From: Haloglomus salinum
GTDB lineage: Archaea; Halobacteriota; Halobacteria; Halobacteriales; Haloarculaceae
Direction of reading: 5' to 3'
Assembly (NCBI RefSeq): GCF_024298825.1
Contig: NZ_CP101153.1
Coordinates: 3,162,001 to 3,226,000, forward strand
DNA: 64,000 nt
Part shown: in pieces, positions 57,224 to 64,000 of the stretch
How the letters are laid out: each line of letters opens with the position of its first letter
Position numbering within the stretch: position 1 is the first letter of the stretch
Notes under the pieces: model-generated
What the model was told of the DNA's origin: nothing
The model's input: only the letters and a program-made list of their open reading frames with translations
Databases searched by the model: none
Made by a program: the position numbers and the translations under genes

Positions 57224-58921
57224 TTAGCTACTCGCGGTCTCGGTCGGTGTGGCGGTCTCCGTGCTCTGGCTACCCGAGTCGTCACCGGAGCCGCCGTCGG
57301 ACCCGGCGTCAGCGGAGCCGGACTGCTGTTCGCTCTCGGTGCTCGTCTCGGTCGCCTCCTCGTCCGATTCGAGCGTCTCCTCGAGCGTGACCGTCTCGTT
57401 CTCGTAGGTCACCTCGACCTCGACCTCCTCGGCGTCGCTCGGCACCGCGAACGTCGCGTTGCCGTCCACGTCGGTCAGGTACTCCGTGTCGTTGTAGGTG
57501 ACCGTCGCGTTCTCGATGGCGGTCCCGTTCTGGGAGACGTACACCGTCGCGTTCTCGCCGGCCGTGACGTTGCCGACGAAGGTCGCGTTGAACGCGGCCG
57601 TCTCGCTCTCCGCGTCGTCCTGCTGGGGCGCGCCCTGCTCGCCCTGTTCGGACTCGTCGTCCTCGTCCTCGGCTTCGTCCTCTCCGCCGACCTTCTCGAT
57701 GGGGACGTCGGTGCCGGACTCGCTGGCGACCGGCTTGATGTTGTAGGAGCCGGAGTTGCCCCGCTTGACGACCGTGATGTCGTAGACGAAGTCGACCTCG
57801 CTGTCGGCGGTGACCTCGAAGTTCTCGTTCAGCTGGAGCTTCGAGGACGGGAGCTTCACGTCGGTGGTGCTACCGTCGGTGAGCGTCCCATTGACTTCGT
57901 TGATGCTGATGAAGACCTTCGTGTAGTTGCCCGCGGGCACGTCGAAGGTGTCCAGGATGGTCGCGTTCTCGCCCTGGAGCTTCGTCAGGTCGACCGTCTC
58001 GTTGTCGACCTCGTACGTCGCGTTCGTGCCGTTGGCTGCCGGGCCACGGAGCGACACCTGGTCCACCGTGACGTTCAGGTACCGGAAGTCGTCGATGGCG
58101 TTCTGCTGGTCACTGACGTAGAAGTTCATCTGGCCCTGGTCGGCCTGCGCGTCGGTCTCGTTGCCGTCGTCGGTGGCCGTCGGGGTCGGGGTGTCCGTCT
58201 CGTCCTCGGCGTCGGCATCCTCGTCGTCAGCGTCCTCGGACTCGCCGTCCTCGCCGACCTTCTTGATGGGGACGTCCGTCCCGGACTCGCTGGCGACCGG
58301 CTTAATGTTGTAGGAGCCGGAGTTGCCGCGCTTGACGACGTTGATGTCGTAGACGAAGTCCACGGACTCGTTGTTGCCGACCGTGAACTGCTGGTTGATG
58401 CGGAGCTTCGAGGACGGGAGCTTCACGTCGGCGCTGCTGCCGTCCGTGAGGGTCCCGTTGATGTCGCTCACGCTGATGCGGACCTGCGTGTAGGTCCCGT
58501 TCTCGACCTCGAACTCCTGCAGGAGCGTGGCGTTCGCGCCCTTCAGCTCGGTCAGGTCGACCGTGCGGTCGTCGACCTCGAAGGTCTGCCACGCGGACTC
58601 ACCGTCGTCCTCGGAGTCCATCTCCTCGTCCTCGGTCTCCGTGGTGTTCGTGTCAGTGGTGTTGGTCTCGGTGGCAGCTTCCGCGTCCGACTCGTTCCCG
58701 TCGGCCTTCTGGAAGGCCACCTCGTCGATAGTGACGTTCAGGTGCTCGAAGTCCTCGATGGCACCCGGCTGGTCACTGATGTAGAAGTTGATGGTTCCGA
58801 CCGCGTCGCCCGATGTGCCGTCACTCGGCTCGCCGCTCTCGCCCGGACCGCCGCCGCCGAACGAACACCCGGCGGTGACGAGCATGAGCGCTACGAGCAC
58901 TGTCGCGAACTGCTGTCTCAT
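57224..58921 (-). CDS. DUF4382 lipoprotein with two repeated domains
   Basis: A 565-residue protein from the ATG at 58921. The lipobox LVTAGC (Cys19) predicts a lipid-anchored surface protein. Two DUF4382 domains (about 43-225 and 265-425) each start with NFYISDQPGAIEDFEHLNVT or its variant NFYVSDQQNAIDDFRYLNVT and end with an almost identical RGNSGSYNIKPVASESGTDV block. An Ig-like domain (about 455-525) and a Ser/Thr/Asp-rich tail follow. Many NxT/S sequons. It is a close relative of the neighbour at 59090-60289. Function unknown; likely a glycosylated surface adhesin or binding protein. Confidence 0.82.
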   Translation of the reverse strand: MRQQFATVLVALMLVTAGCSFGGGGPGESGEPSDGTSGDAVGTINFYISDQPGAIEDFEHLNVTIDEVAFQKADGNESDAEAATETNTTDTNTTETEDEEMDSEDDGESAWQTFEVDDRTVDLTELKGANATLLQEFEVENGTYTQVRISVSDINGTLTDGSSADVKLPSSKLRINQQFTVGNNESVDFVYDINVVKRGNSGSYNIKPVASESGTDVPIKKVGEDGESEDADDEDADAEDETDTPTPTATDDGNETDAQADQGQMNFYVSDQQNAIDDFRYLNVTVDQVSLRGPAANGTNATYEVDNETVDLTKLQGENATILDTFDVPAGNYTKVFISINEVNGTLTDGSTTDVKLPSSKLQLNENFEVTADSEVDFVYDITVVKRGNSGSYNIKPVASESGTDVPIEKVGGEDEAEDEDDESEQGEQGAPQQDDAESETAAFNATFVGNVTAGENATVYVSQNGTAIENATVTYNDTEYLTDVDGNATFAVPSDAEEVEVEVTYENETVTLEETLESDEEATETSTESEQQSGSADAGSDGGSGDDSGSQSTETATPTETASS

Positions 58922-59089
58922 TATGTATCCAGCTATACACGAATGGGCTCGCACATAGAAGGCTTATGGCCGATTCCGACGAATGTGGGCGCTACAGGCC
59001 CGCTATCGTCACTATTTGCCGAAGAAGGCGTGATGTGCCATCGTTCCACGCAACCGCCCGGCGGCGGCCTGCGTCGGTGCGCCGCGAGG

Positions 59090-60289
59090 TCAGCCCTCGG
59101 CGCTCGCGTCGCCCTCGGCCGCGCCGTCGGCCTGGCCGTCCTCGTCCGTGGCCGCGTCGTCGTCGCTATCATCGTCGTCGCTATCGTCGCTGTCCTCGCT
59201 CTCCGCGTCCTGCTCGCTCTCGGCGCTCACCTCACCGTCTACCTCGACCTCGCCCTCGGCCTCGGCTTCGTCCTCATCTGCTTCGTCGTCGGCGTCTGTC
59301 TCGGCCTCGGCTTCTGCTTCACCCTCGGCCTCGTCCTCGTCGTCGGCCGCGGGGAACTTCCGCGTCAGTTCGACCTCGCCGTCCGCGTACTCGACCTCGA
59401 CCTCGACCTCCTCGGCGTCTGCGGGGACGTCGAACATGACCGTGCCGTCACCGGCCGTGGTGTACTCCTGGTCGTTGATCTCGACAGTCGCGCCGGCGAC
59501 CGCCTGGCCCTTCTGTGTCACCTTCACCGTCGAGGCCCCGCCACGGTCGACGCTACCGACGAACCGGGCGCTGACGCCGGACTCGTCGTCACGCTCGACC
59601 TCCTTGATGGGGACGTCCGTCCCGGACTCGCTCACGACCGGCGTCAGGACGTACTTGCCCGACTTGCCGGCCTTCACGACCGTCGCGTCGAAGACGAAGT
59701 CCAGCGACTCGTTCTGGCCGACGGTGAACTCCTTCTCGACCTGCAGTTTGCCCGACGGGAGCTTCACCCGCGTGGAGTTCCCATCCTTCAGCGTCCCGTT
59801 CACGTCGCTCACGTACAGGAAGACCTTGTCGTAGGTCCCGTTCTCGAGGCGCTGCTGGCCGACGACGGTCGCGTTCTCGCCCTGCAGCTCGGTCAGGTCG
59901 ACCGTCGTGTCGTTGATGTCGTAGGTCTCCCAGCCCTCCTCGGACTCGGGGCCCTCGCCGTCGGACTCGGCCTCGACTTCCGCGTCAGCCTCGCCCTCCG
60001 CCTCGGCGTCAGCTTCGGTCTCGTTCTCGGCCGCATCGTCGGCGTCGACCGTGTCGCCGGACGCGTTCGCGCGGTGGTAGGCCACCTTGTCGACGGTGAC
60101 GTTGAGGTGTTCGAAGTCACCCATCGCGCCGGGCTGGTCACTCACGTACAGCGTGACCGTTCCGGAGTCGTCGGACATCGCGGCGTCGCTGGCACCGCCA
60201 CCAGCACCGCCGGGGACACCACCCGTACAGCCCGCGAGCACCAGCATCGACGCCGCGACGAGCGCGGCGACCGCGTCTGTTCTGAACAT
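59090..60289 (-). CDS. DUF4382 lipoprotein with one domain
   Basis: A 399-residue protein with lipobox LVLAGC (Cys21). One DUF4382 domain (about 40-230: VTLYVSDQPGAMGDFEHLNV to KYVLTPVVSESGTDVPIKEV), then a carboxypeptidase-regulatory/Ig-like domain (FVGSVDRGGASTVKVTQKGQ...), and a very acidic C-terminal tail (about 320-399) of Glu/Ala/Asp/Ser repeats. It is the single-domain paralogue of the two-domain gene at 57224-58921; a 168-base gap separates them, so they may be in one operon. Confidence 0.82.
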   Translation of the reverse strand: MFRTDAVAALVAASMLVLAGCTGGVPGGAGGGASDAAMSDDSGTVTLYVSDQPGAMGDFEHLNVTVDKVAYHRANASGDTVDADDAAENETEADAEAEGEADAEVEAESDGEGPESEEGWETYDINDTTVDLTELQGENATVVGQQRLENGTYDKVFLYVSDVNGTLKDGNSTRVKLPSGKLQVEKEFTVGQNESLDFVFDATVVKAGKSGKYVLTPVVSESGTDVPIKEVERDDESGVSARFVGSVDRGGASTVKVTQKGQAVAGATVEINDQEYTTAGDGTVMFDVPADAEEVEVEVEYADGEVELTRKFPAADDEDEAEGEAEAEAETDADDEADEDEAEAEGEVEVDGEVSAESEQDAESEDSDDSDDDDSDDDAATDEDGQADGAAEGDASAEG

Positions 60290-60463
60290 CGTATCCCCTC
60301 GTACTGGATTCGACCCCATAAGCGAGTGATGCCGTTCGAACCGTTCCCGTCCCCGCCCCGTCTTGCGATTGAACGTCCTAAACGGAGTGAACGTCTCGTC
60401 GGCTGGGCGGTCCGGGCCGGCCATCCGACACGGGTTTCACGCGGCGCCCCCGACCCAGGTGGT

Positions 60464-61390
60464 ATGTCTCTTCACGTGACGTTCCTCGGCACCGGCGGGG
60501 CGGTTCCGTCGGTCCGGCGGAACACATCCGCGCTGCTGGTCCGCCGCGAGGGCGAGCGACTCCTGTTCGACTGCGGCGAGGGCACCCAGCGGCAGATGAT
60601 GCGCTTCGGGACCGGCTTCGACGTCTCGCATCTCTTCGTCACCCACACGCACGGGGACCACACGCTCGGCATCCCCGGGCTCCTCCAGACGTGGGACTTC
60701 AACGACCGCGAGGACGGCCTCGCCATCCACGTCCCGAACGGCGAGCGCCGGACGATGCGGAACCTGCTGGACGGCACCGGCACGAATCCGGGGTTCCCGG
60801 TCCGCATCAACGAGGTGGGCCCGGGCGACGCCGCGCTCGCCCGCGACGAGTACGAGGTCCGCGCGTTCGCGACCGAGCACCGGACCCGGTCGGTCGGCTA
60901 CGCTATCGTCGAGGACGACCGGAAGGGCCGGTTCGACCGCGAGCGGGCCGAGGAACTCGGTGTTCCGGTCGGCCCGAAGTTCTCGACGCTCCACGACGGC
61001 GACCCCGTCGAACTCGACGACGGGACCGTTGTCACGCCGGAGCAGGTCGTCGGCGAGCCCCGCCCCGGCCGCACCGTCGTCTACACCGGCGACACCCGGC
61101 CGACCGACGCGACCGAACGCATCGCCGCGGACGCCGACCTCCTGGTCCACGACGCCACGTTCGCCGAGGCCGACGCCGACCGCGCCCCGCAGACGGGTCA
61201 CTCGACGGCGACCGAGGCCGCCGCGCTCGCCGGCCACGCCGACGCGAAGCGACTCGCGCTCGTCCACATCTCCTCGCGATACGCGGGTCGGTCGGAGCTG
61301 CTGGCCGAGGAGGCCCGCGCGGGCTTCGACGGCGAGGTCCTGCTCCCCGACGACGGCGACGAACTCGAGGTCCCCTACCCCGATAGCTGA
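60464..61390 (+). CDS. rnz: Ribonuclease Z (tRNA 3' endonuclease)
   Basis: A 308-residue metallo-beta-lactamase-fold protein. HTHGDH at 61-66 supplies the zinc ligands; later ligands are in FATEHRTRSVGY (His), VVYTGDTRP (Asp) and LVHISSRYAG (His). MSLHVTFLGTGGAVPSVRRN is the family N-terminus. It removes the 3' trailer of tRNA precursors so that CCA can be added, which matters because the tRNA-Leu here has no encoded CCA. Divergent from the DUF4382 genes. Confidence 0.93.
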   Translation: MSLHVTFLGTGGAVPSVRRNTSALLVRREGERLLFDCGEGTQRQMMRFGTGFDVSHLFVTHTHGDHTLGIPGLLQTWDFNDREDGLAIHVPNGERRTMRNLLDGTGTNPGFPVRINEVGPGDAALARDEYEVRAFATEHRTRSVGYAIVEDDRKGRFDRERAEELGVPVGPKFSTLHDGDPVELDDGTVVTPEQVVGEPRPGRTVVYTGDTRPTDATERIAADADLLVHDATFAEADADRAPQTGHSTATEAAALAGHADAKRLALVHISSRYAGRSELLAEEARAGFDGEVLLPDDGDELEVPYPDS

Positions 61391-61450
61391 GTCACCGAAC
61401 CGTCGGCTGTCGCCCCGAGGCTCTTGTATGCGCGCGCGGAACGCCCATCC

Positions 61451-61870
61451 ATGGCCGAGGACTACGAGTGCCCCTTCTGCAGTATCGTCGGAGGTGAGGC
61501 CGGGGCGAGCGTCGTCGCAGAGACCGACGAGACACTGGCGTTCGCGGACCTGAACCCGGCGACCGAGGGCCACACGCTCGTGATTCCGAAACGACACGCC
61601 GCCGGGCTCGCGGACCTCGACCCGTCGGTCGGCAGCCGGCTGTTCGAGGAGGGGATGGCCGTCGCGGCCGCGGCGCGCGAGACGTTCGCCCCCGACGGCA
61701 TCAACTTCTTCCTCGCCGACGGCGAGGCCGCCGGACAGGAAGTGTTCCACGTCCACCTCCACGTCGTCCCGCGCTACGAGGGCGACAAGGTGCGGTTCGT
61801 GGCCGAGCAGTCGCGGGCAGATCGCGAGGCGCTGGACGCCGTGGCCGAGCAGCTGCGAGAGCGGCTGTAG
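61451..61870 (+). CDS. HIT family nucleotide hydrolase/transferase
   Basis: A 139-residue protein from the ATG at 61451. An N-terminal ECPFCSIVGGEAG has a Cys pair (zinc in some members), and the histidine triad is FHVHLHVVPRYEG (H-x-H-x-H). Family members cleave nucleotide-phosphoramidates or dinucleoside polyphosphates. Typical length. It lies 60 bases after rnz and ends two bases from the convergent HTH gene. Confidence 0.9.
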   Translation: MAEDYECPFCSIVGGEAGASVVAETDETLAFADLNPATEGHTLVIPKRHAAGLADLDPSVGSRLFEEGMAVAAAARETFAPDGINFFLADGEAAGQEVFHVHLHVVPRYEGDKVRFVAEQSRADREALDAVAEQLRERL

Positions 61871-61871
61871 G

Positions 61872-62078
61872 TCAGCCCTCGCCGTCGTCCTCGAGCTGGA
61901 ACAGGTCCTCGACGGCGCAGTCGAAGTGTGCCGCCAGTTTCAGTGCCAGCTCCAGTGAGGGGTCGTATCGGCCGCGTTCGACCGCGTTGATTGTCTGCCG
62001 GGTGACCCCGACAGCCTCGCCGAGGGCGCCCTGGCTCAGCCCCTCGCGTTCGCGGTACTCCCGGAGGTTCGACTCCAT
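61872..62078 (-). CDS. XRE-family HTH regulator (YozG-like)
   Basis: A 68-residue protein. The helix-turn-helix is LREYREREGLSQGALGEAVG followed by VTRQTINAVERGRYDPSLEL, ending with an acidic C-terminus. ATGATG allows two starts; the first (62081) overlaps the upstream gene's TGA (ATGA), which couples the two. Such tiny regulators paired with a DUF2178-like membrane protein are widespread in archaea and firmicutes. It probably represses its own operon. Confidence 0.85.
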   Translation of the reverse strand: MESNLREYREREGLSQGALGEAVGVTRQTINAVERGRYDPSLELALKLAAHFDCAVEDLFQLEDDGEG

Positions 62079-62482
62079 CATCGGCGGCGGGAGCGGGCCA
62101 GGAGCACGAAGACGCCCCAGACGGCGAACAGTCCGGCCACGAAGTAGCCCGCGTAGTAGAACCACTCCGGCCAGGTCACGTAGCCCAGCGCCCGGGCGGC
62201 GACCATCGTCGGGAAGACGACGGCCGAGGCCATCCCGACGGCGGCCATCGTGTGGCGGCCGGCCTCGTCGAAGACGGCGCGGTCGCGCTCGTCGAAGGTG
62301 GGCTGGTCGCTCTCGTGACCCAGCGCGACCGCGACGACCGCGCCGGCGACGAAGGCACCGACGCCGACCAGCGGGTAGCCGGCGACGATGAGGGCGGCGT
62401 ACAGCGCGCTGCCGACGGCCCAGGAGGCCGCGTACAGCGAGCGAGTCGATACGGTGGGGCTCGGGAGGGCGGTATCCGTCAT
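62078..62482 (-). CDS. DUF2178-like four-helix membrane protein
   Basis: A 134-residue protein from the ATG at 62482 (MTDTALPSPTVSTRSLYAAS). Helices at about 17-37, 40-60, 75-98 and 103-128, with a polar loop HESDQPTFDERDRAVFDEAG between helices 2 and 3 that carries the (F)DER motif typical of this family. It is translationally coupled to the HTH regulator downstream. It may sense membrane state and control the regulator; inference from context. Confidence 0.78.
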   Translation of the reverse strand: MTDTALPSPTVSTRSLYAASWAVGSALYAALIVAGYPLVGVGAFVAGAVVAVALGHESDQPTFDERDRAVFDEAGRHTMAAVGMASAVVFPTMVAARALGYVTWPEWFYYAGYFVAGLFAVWGVFVLLARSRRR

Positions 62483-62495
62483 GGTGTCAAGCACC

Positions 62496-62521
62496 CTTTA
62501 CACTGTAACGTGTGCTTTACA
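62496..62521 (-). promoter_or_regulatory. Putative operator of the membrane/HTH operon
   Basis: CTTTACA occurs at 62496-62502 and again at 62515-62521, 19 bases apart, just upstream of the operon's start at 62482. On the minus strand this is TGTAAAG twice, on the same face of the helix within two turns. Direct repeats at a promoter next to an autoregulatory HTH gene suggest an operator. The sequence between (CTGTAACGTGTG) has no further symmetry. Confidence 0.4.
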
Positions 62522-62604
62522 TCCACTTCAACATTTCGCCCCCACGGCACTCGCTCCTGCCCCCGGGCACGGGATTTATTCCCGCTCGTCGCCGATAGCC
62601 TGGT

Positions 62605-64000
62605 GTGAGTACCCGAACGAGTGCCCTCGACGCGGTCGTGTTCGGGGTGGATATCCAGAGCGGCGACGTCCGCGGTGACTCCCCCTCCTACGCCGTGGTG
62701 GCCTTCGACGGCGAGAACGTCGACCGGGACGTGGTCTCCTACCGGAAGCTGACCCGGCTCATCCAGCGCGAGGAGCCCGCCATCGTCGCGACCGACAACA
62801 CGTACGAGCTCGCGACGGACAAGGACGACCTCGTGCGGTTCCTGCGCGAGCTCCCGTCCGGAACGACGCTCGTGCAGGTGACGGGCGCCGAGGAACCCGA
62901 GCCCCTCTCTCGCGTCGCCCGCCGCCACGGCGTCCCGTACGGCAAGAAGCCGATGAAGGAAGCCGAGGCCGCCGCCCGGCTCGCCGCCCGGAACGTGGGC
63001 CAGGAGGTGTCGGCGTTCGCCGACCGGACGACCGTGAAGGTCGCGCGGGGCCGCTCGACCGGCGGCGGCGGGGGCTGGTCCGAGGACCGCTTCACCCGTC
63101 GCATCCACGGGAGCGTGAAGACGAAGGCTCGCGACGTGGAGCGAAAGCTCGACGAGGCCGGACTGGAGTACGAGCAGGAGGTCACGGAGAAGTACGGCGG
63201 CTACTCGCAGGCGCTGTTCCACGTCGAGGCGACCCCCGCCGAGTTGCCGGTCTCGCGCGAGCGCGCCGGCGACACTCGCATCGAGATCGACCGCGAGCGC
63301 AAGGACGGCATCGAGTACGCGCCGCTCGTCCAGCGCCGCGACCACGTCCTCGTCGGTATCGACCCCGGGACGACGACAGCCGTCGCCATCGTCGGGCTGG
63401 ACGGCGAGGTACTGGAGACGCTCTCGACCCGCACCGCGGACACCGCGGCGGTCATCGAGTGGATCATCGAGCGCGGCCGGCCCATCCTGGTCGCCGCGGA
63501 TGTCGAGCCGATGCCCGAGACGGTCGAGAAGATACGGCGCTCGTTCGACGCCGCCGGCTGGGTGCCCGAGACGGACCTCCCGGTCGACACCAAGCAGCAC
63601 CGGACCCGGGAGGTGAGCTACGAGAACGACCACGAGCGCGACGCGATGGCCGCCGCCCTCCACGCGTTCGACGACCACGAGGACCAGTTCCAGCGCATCG
63701 CTCGGAAGGTCCCGGCGGGGTTCAACCGCGGCGAGGTGACCGCGCGCGTCGTGGCGGGCGAGGAGTCCGTCGAGGCCGTGCTCGCTGACCTGCGCGACGA
63801 CCCCGACGAGGAGGCGGAGGAGTCGAGCCACGAGCCCCGCGAACTGACCGCCGAGGAGAAGGAGATCAAGCGACTGGAGGCCCGCGTCCAGCGCCTCGAG
63901 GACCACGTCGAGGAGCTTCGCGATACCGTCCAGCAGAAGGACGAGCGCATCGCGGAGTACGAGGACGAACTCAGCGAGGCCCGCCGCGAGGAGCGCCAGG
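62605..64000 (+). CDS. DUF460 / COG2433 RNase H-fold (RuvC/YqgF-like) protein, N-terminal part
   Basis: Open from a GTG at 62605 to the window edge (465 residues visible, continues beyond). Residues 1-230 are the DUF460 N-terminal domain. From about 250 a RuvC/YqgF-type RNase H fold appears: LVGIDPGTTTAVAIVGLDGE (first catalytic Asp), ILVAADVEPMPETVEKI and EVSYENDHERDAMAAALHAF. The visible end is a long coiled coil (LTAEEKEIKRLEARVQRLED...). This is the archaeal COG2433 predicted nuclease; its substrate is unknown. The 122-base gap upstream is a divergent promoter region. Confidence 0.87.
   Translation, partial: MSTRTSALDAVVFGVDIQSGDVRGDSPSYAVVAFDGENVDRDVVSYRKLTRLIQREEPAIVATDNTYELATDKDDLVRFLRELPSGTTLVQVTGAEEPEPLSRVARRHGVPYGKKPMKEAEAAARLAARNVGQEVSAFADRTTVKVARGRSTGGGGGWSEDRFTRRIHGSVKTKARDVERKLDEAGLEYEQEVTEKYGGYSQALFHVEATPAELPVSRERAGDTRIEIDRERKDGIEYAPLVQRRDHVLVGIDPGTTTAVAIVGLDGEVLETLSTRTADTAAVIEWIIERGRPILVAADVEPMPETVEKIRRSFDAAGWVPETDLPVDTKQHRTREVSYENDHERDAMAAALHAFDDHEDQFQRIARKVPAGFNRGEVTARVVAGEESVEAVLADLRDDPDEEAEESSHEPRELTAEEKEIKRLEARVQRLEDHVEELRDTVQQKDERIAEYEDELSEARREERQ

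Noticed and set aside
58742..61390. 882-residue plus-strand frame ending in RNase Z
   Set aside because: The upstream part is antisense to a DUF4382 lipoprotein gene. The RNase Z start MSLHVTFLGTGG at 60464 is unambiguous.

Overview
The window is a stretch of haloarchaeal (class Halobacteria) chromosome. The evidence is high G+C with strong third-position G/C preference, very acidic predicted proteins, TATA-like boxes about 25-30 bases before many start codons (leaderless transcription), and archaeal information-processing genes: TFE, a RPA/RPAP pair, aRF1, AglB, NreA and a Dna2-like nuclease-helicase. Most of it is a compact, gene-dense core. I see no rRNA, CRISPR array or complete insertion sequence.

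Left third (1-25 kb): the end of an acidic protein; a toxin-antitoxin pair whose RelE-like toxin is frameshifted; two related tiny membrane proteins; arylamine N-acetyltransferase; Dna2-like protein; a three-gene ABC export cassette in which one permease is fused to a PrsW-type intramembrane protease domain; aroE; a TFE-DUF2110-lipoprotein-CinA run on the minus strand; the rpa-rpap operon; a rhomboid-like protein lacking the catalytic serine; a strongly structured intergenic element; an HTH-CBS regulator; and a second toxin-antitoxin-like pair (DUF433/DUF5615) whose toxin has an in-frame stop codon.

Middle (25-48 kb): aldo/keto reductase, purM, aglB followed tightly by a DUF368 membrane protein (possible lipid-carrier recycling) and an MFS transporter, nreA, a YcaO protein with an E1/ThiF-like N-terminus, a PAS histidine kinase, DUF63 and YndJ-like membrane proteins, a secreted gluzincin protease, and tRNA-Leu(CAA) next to a partial, interrupted copy of itself. 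Then come a zinc-finger protein, a DUF309 protein, a geranylgeranyl reductase-type flavoprotein and a MinD-like ATPase.

Right third (48-64 kb): aRF1, a second aldo/keto reductase, membrane proteins, a PAPS-reductase-family protein, acyl-CoA dehydrogenase, a divergent glutaredoxin / thioredoxin-reductase-like pair, two related DUF4382 lipoproteins, RNase Z, a HIT protein, an HTH/membrane-protein pair and the start of a COG2433 (DUF460) RuvC-like protein that runs off the end.

The most unusual signal is non-coding. Two unrelated genes 50 kb apart end at the border of the same 150-175 bp element: fixed T-tracts on both strands around variable perfect hairpins. The hairpins share a plan (short G/C stem, paired GA dinucleotides facing each other, GNA-type triloop), and the same plan recurs in the structured element near 23.3 kb and in the insertion that splits the tRNA-Leu copy near 44.3 kb.
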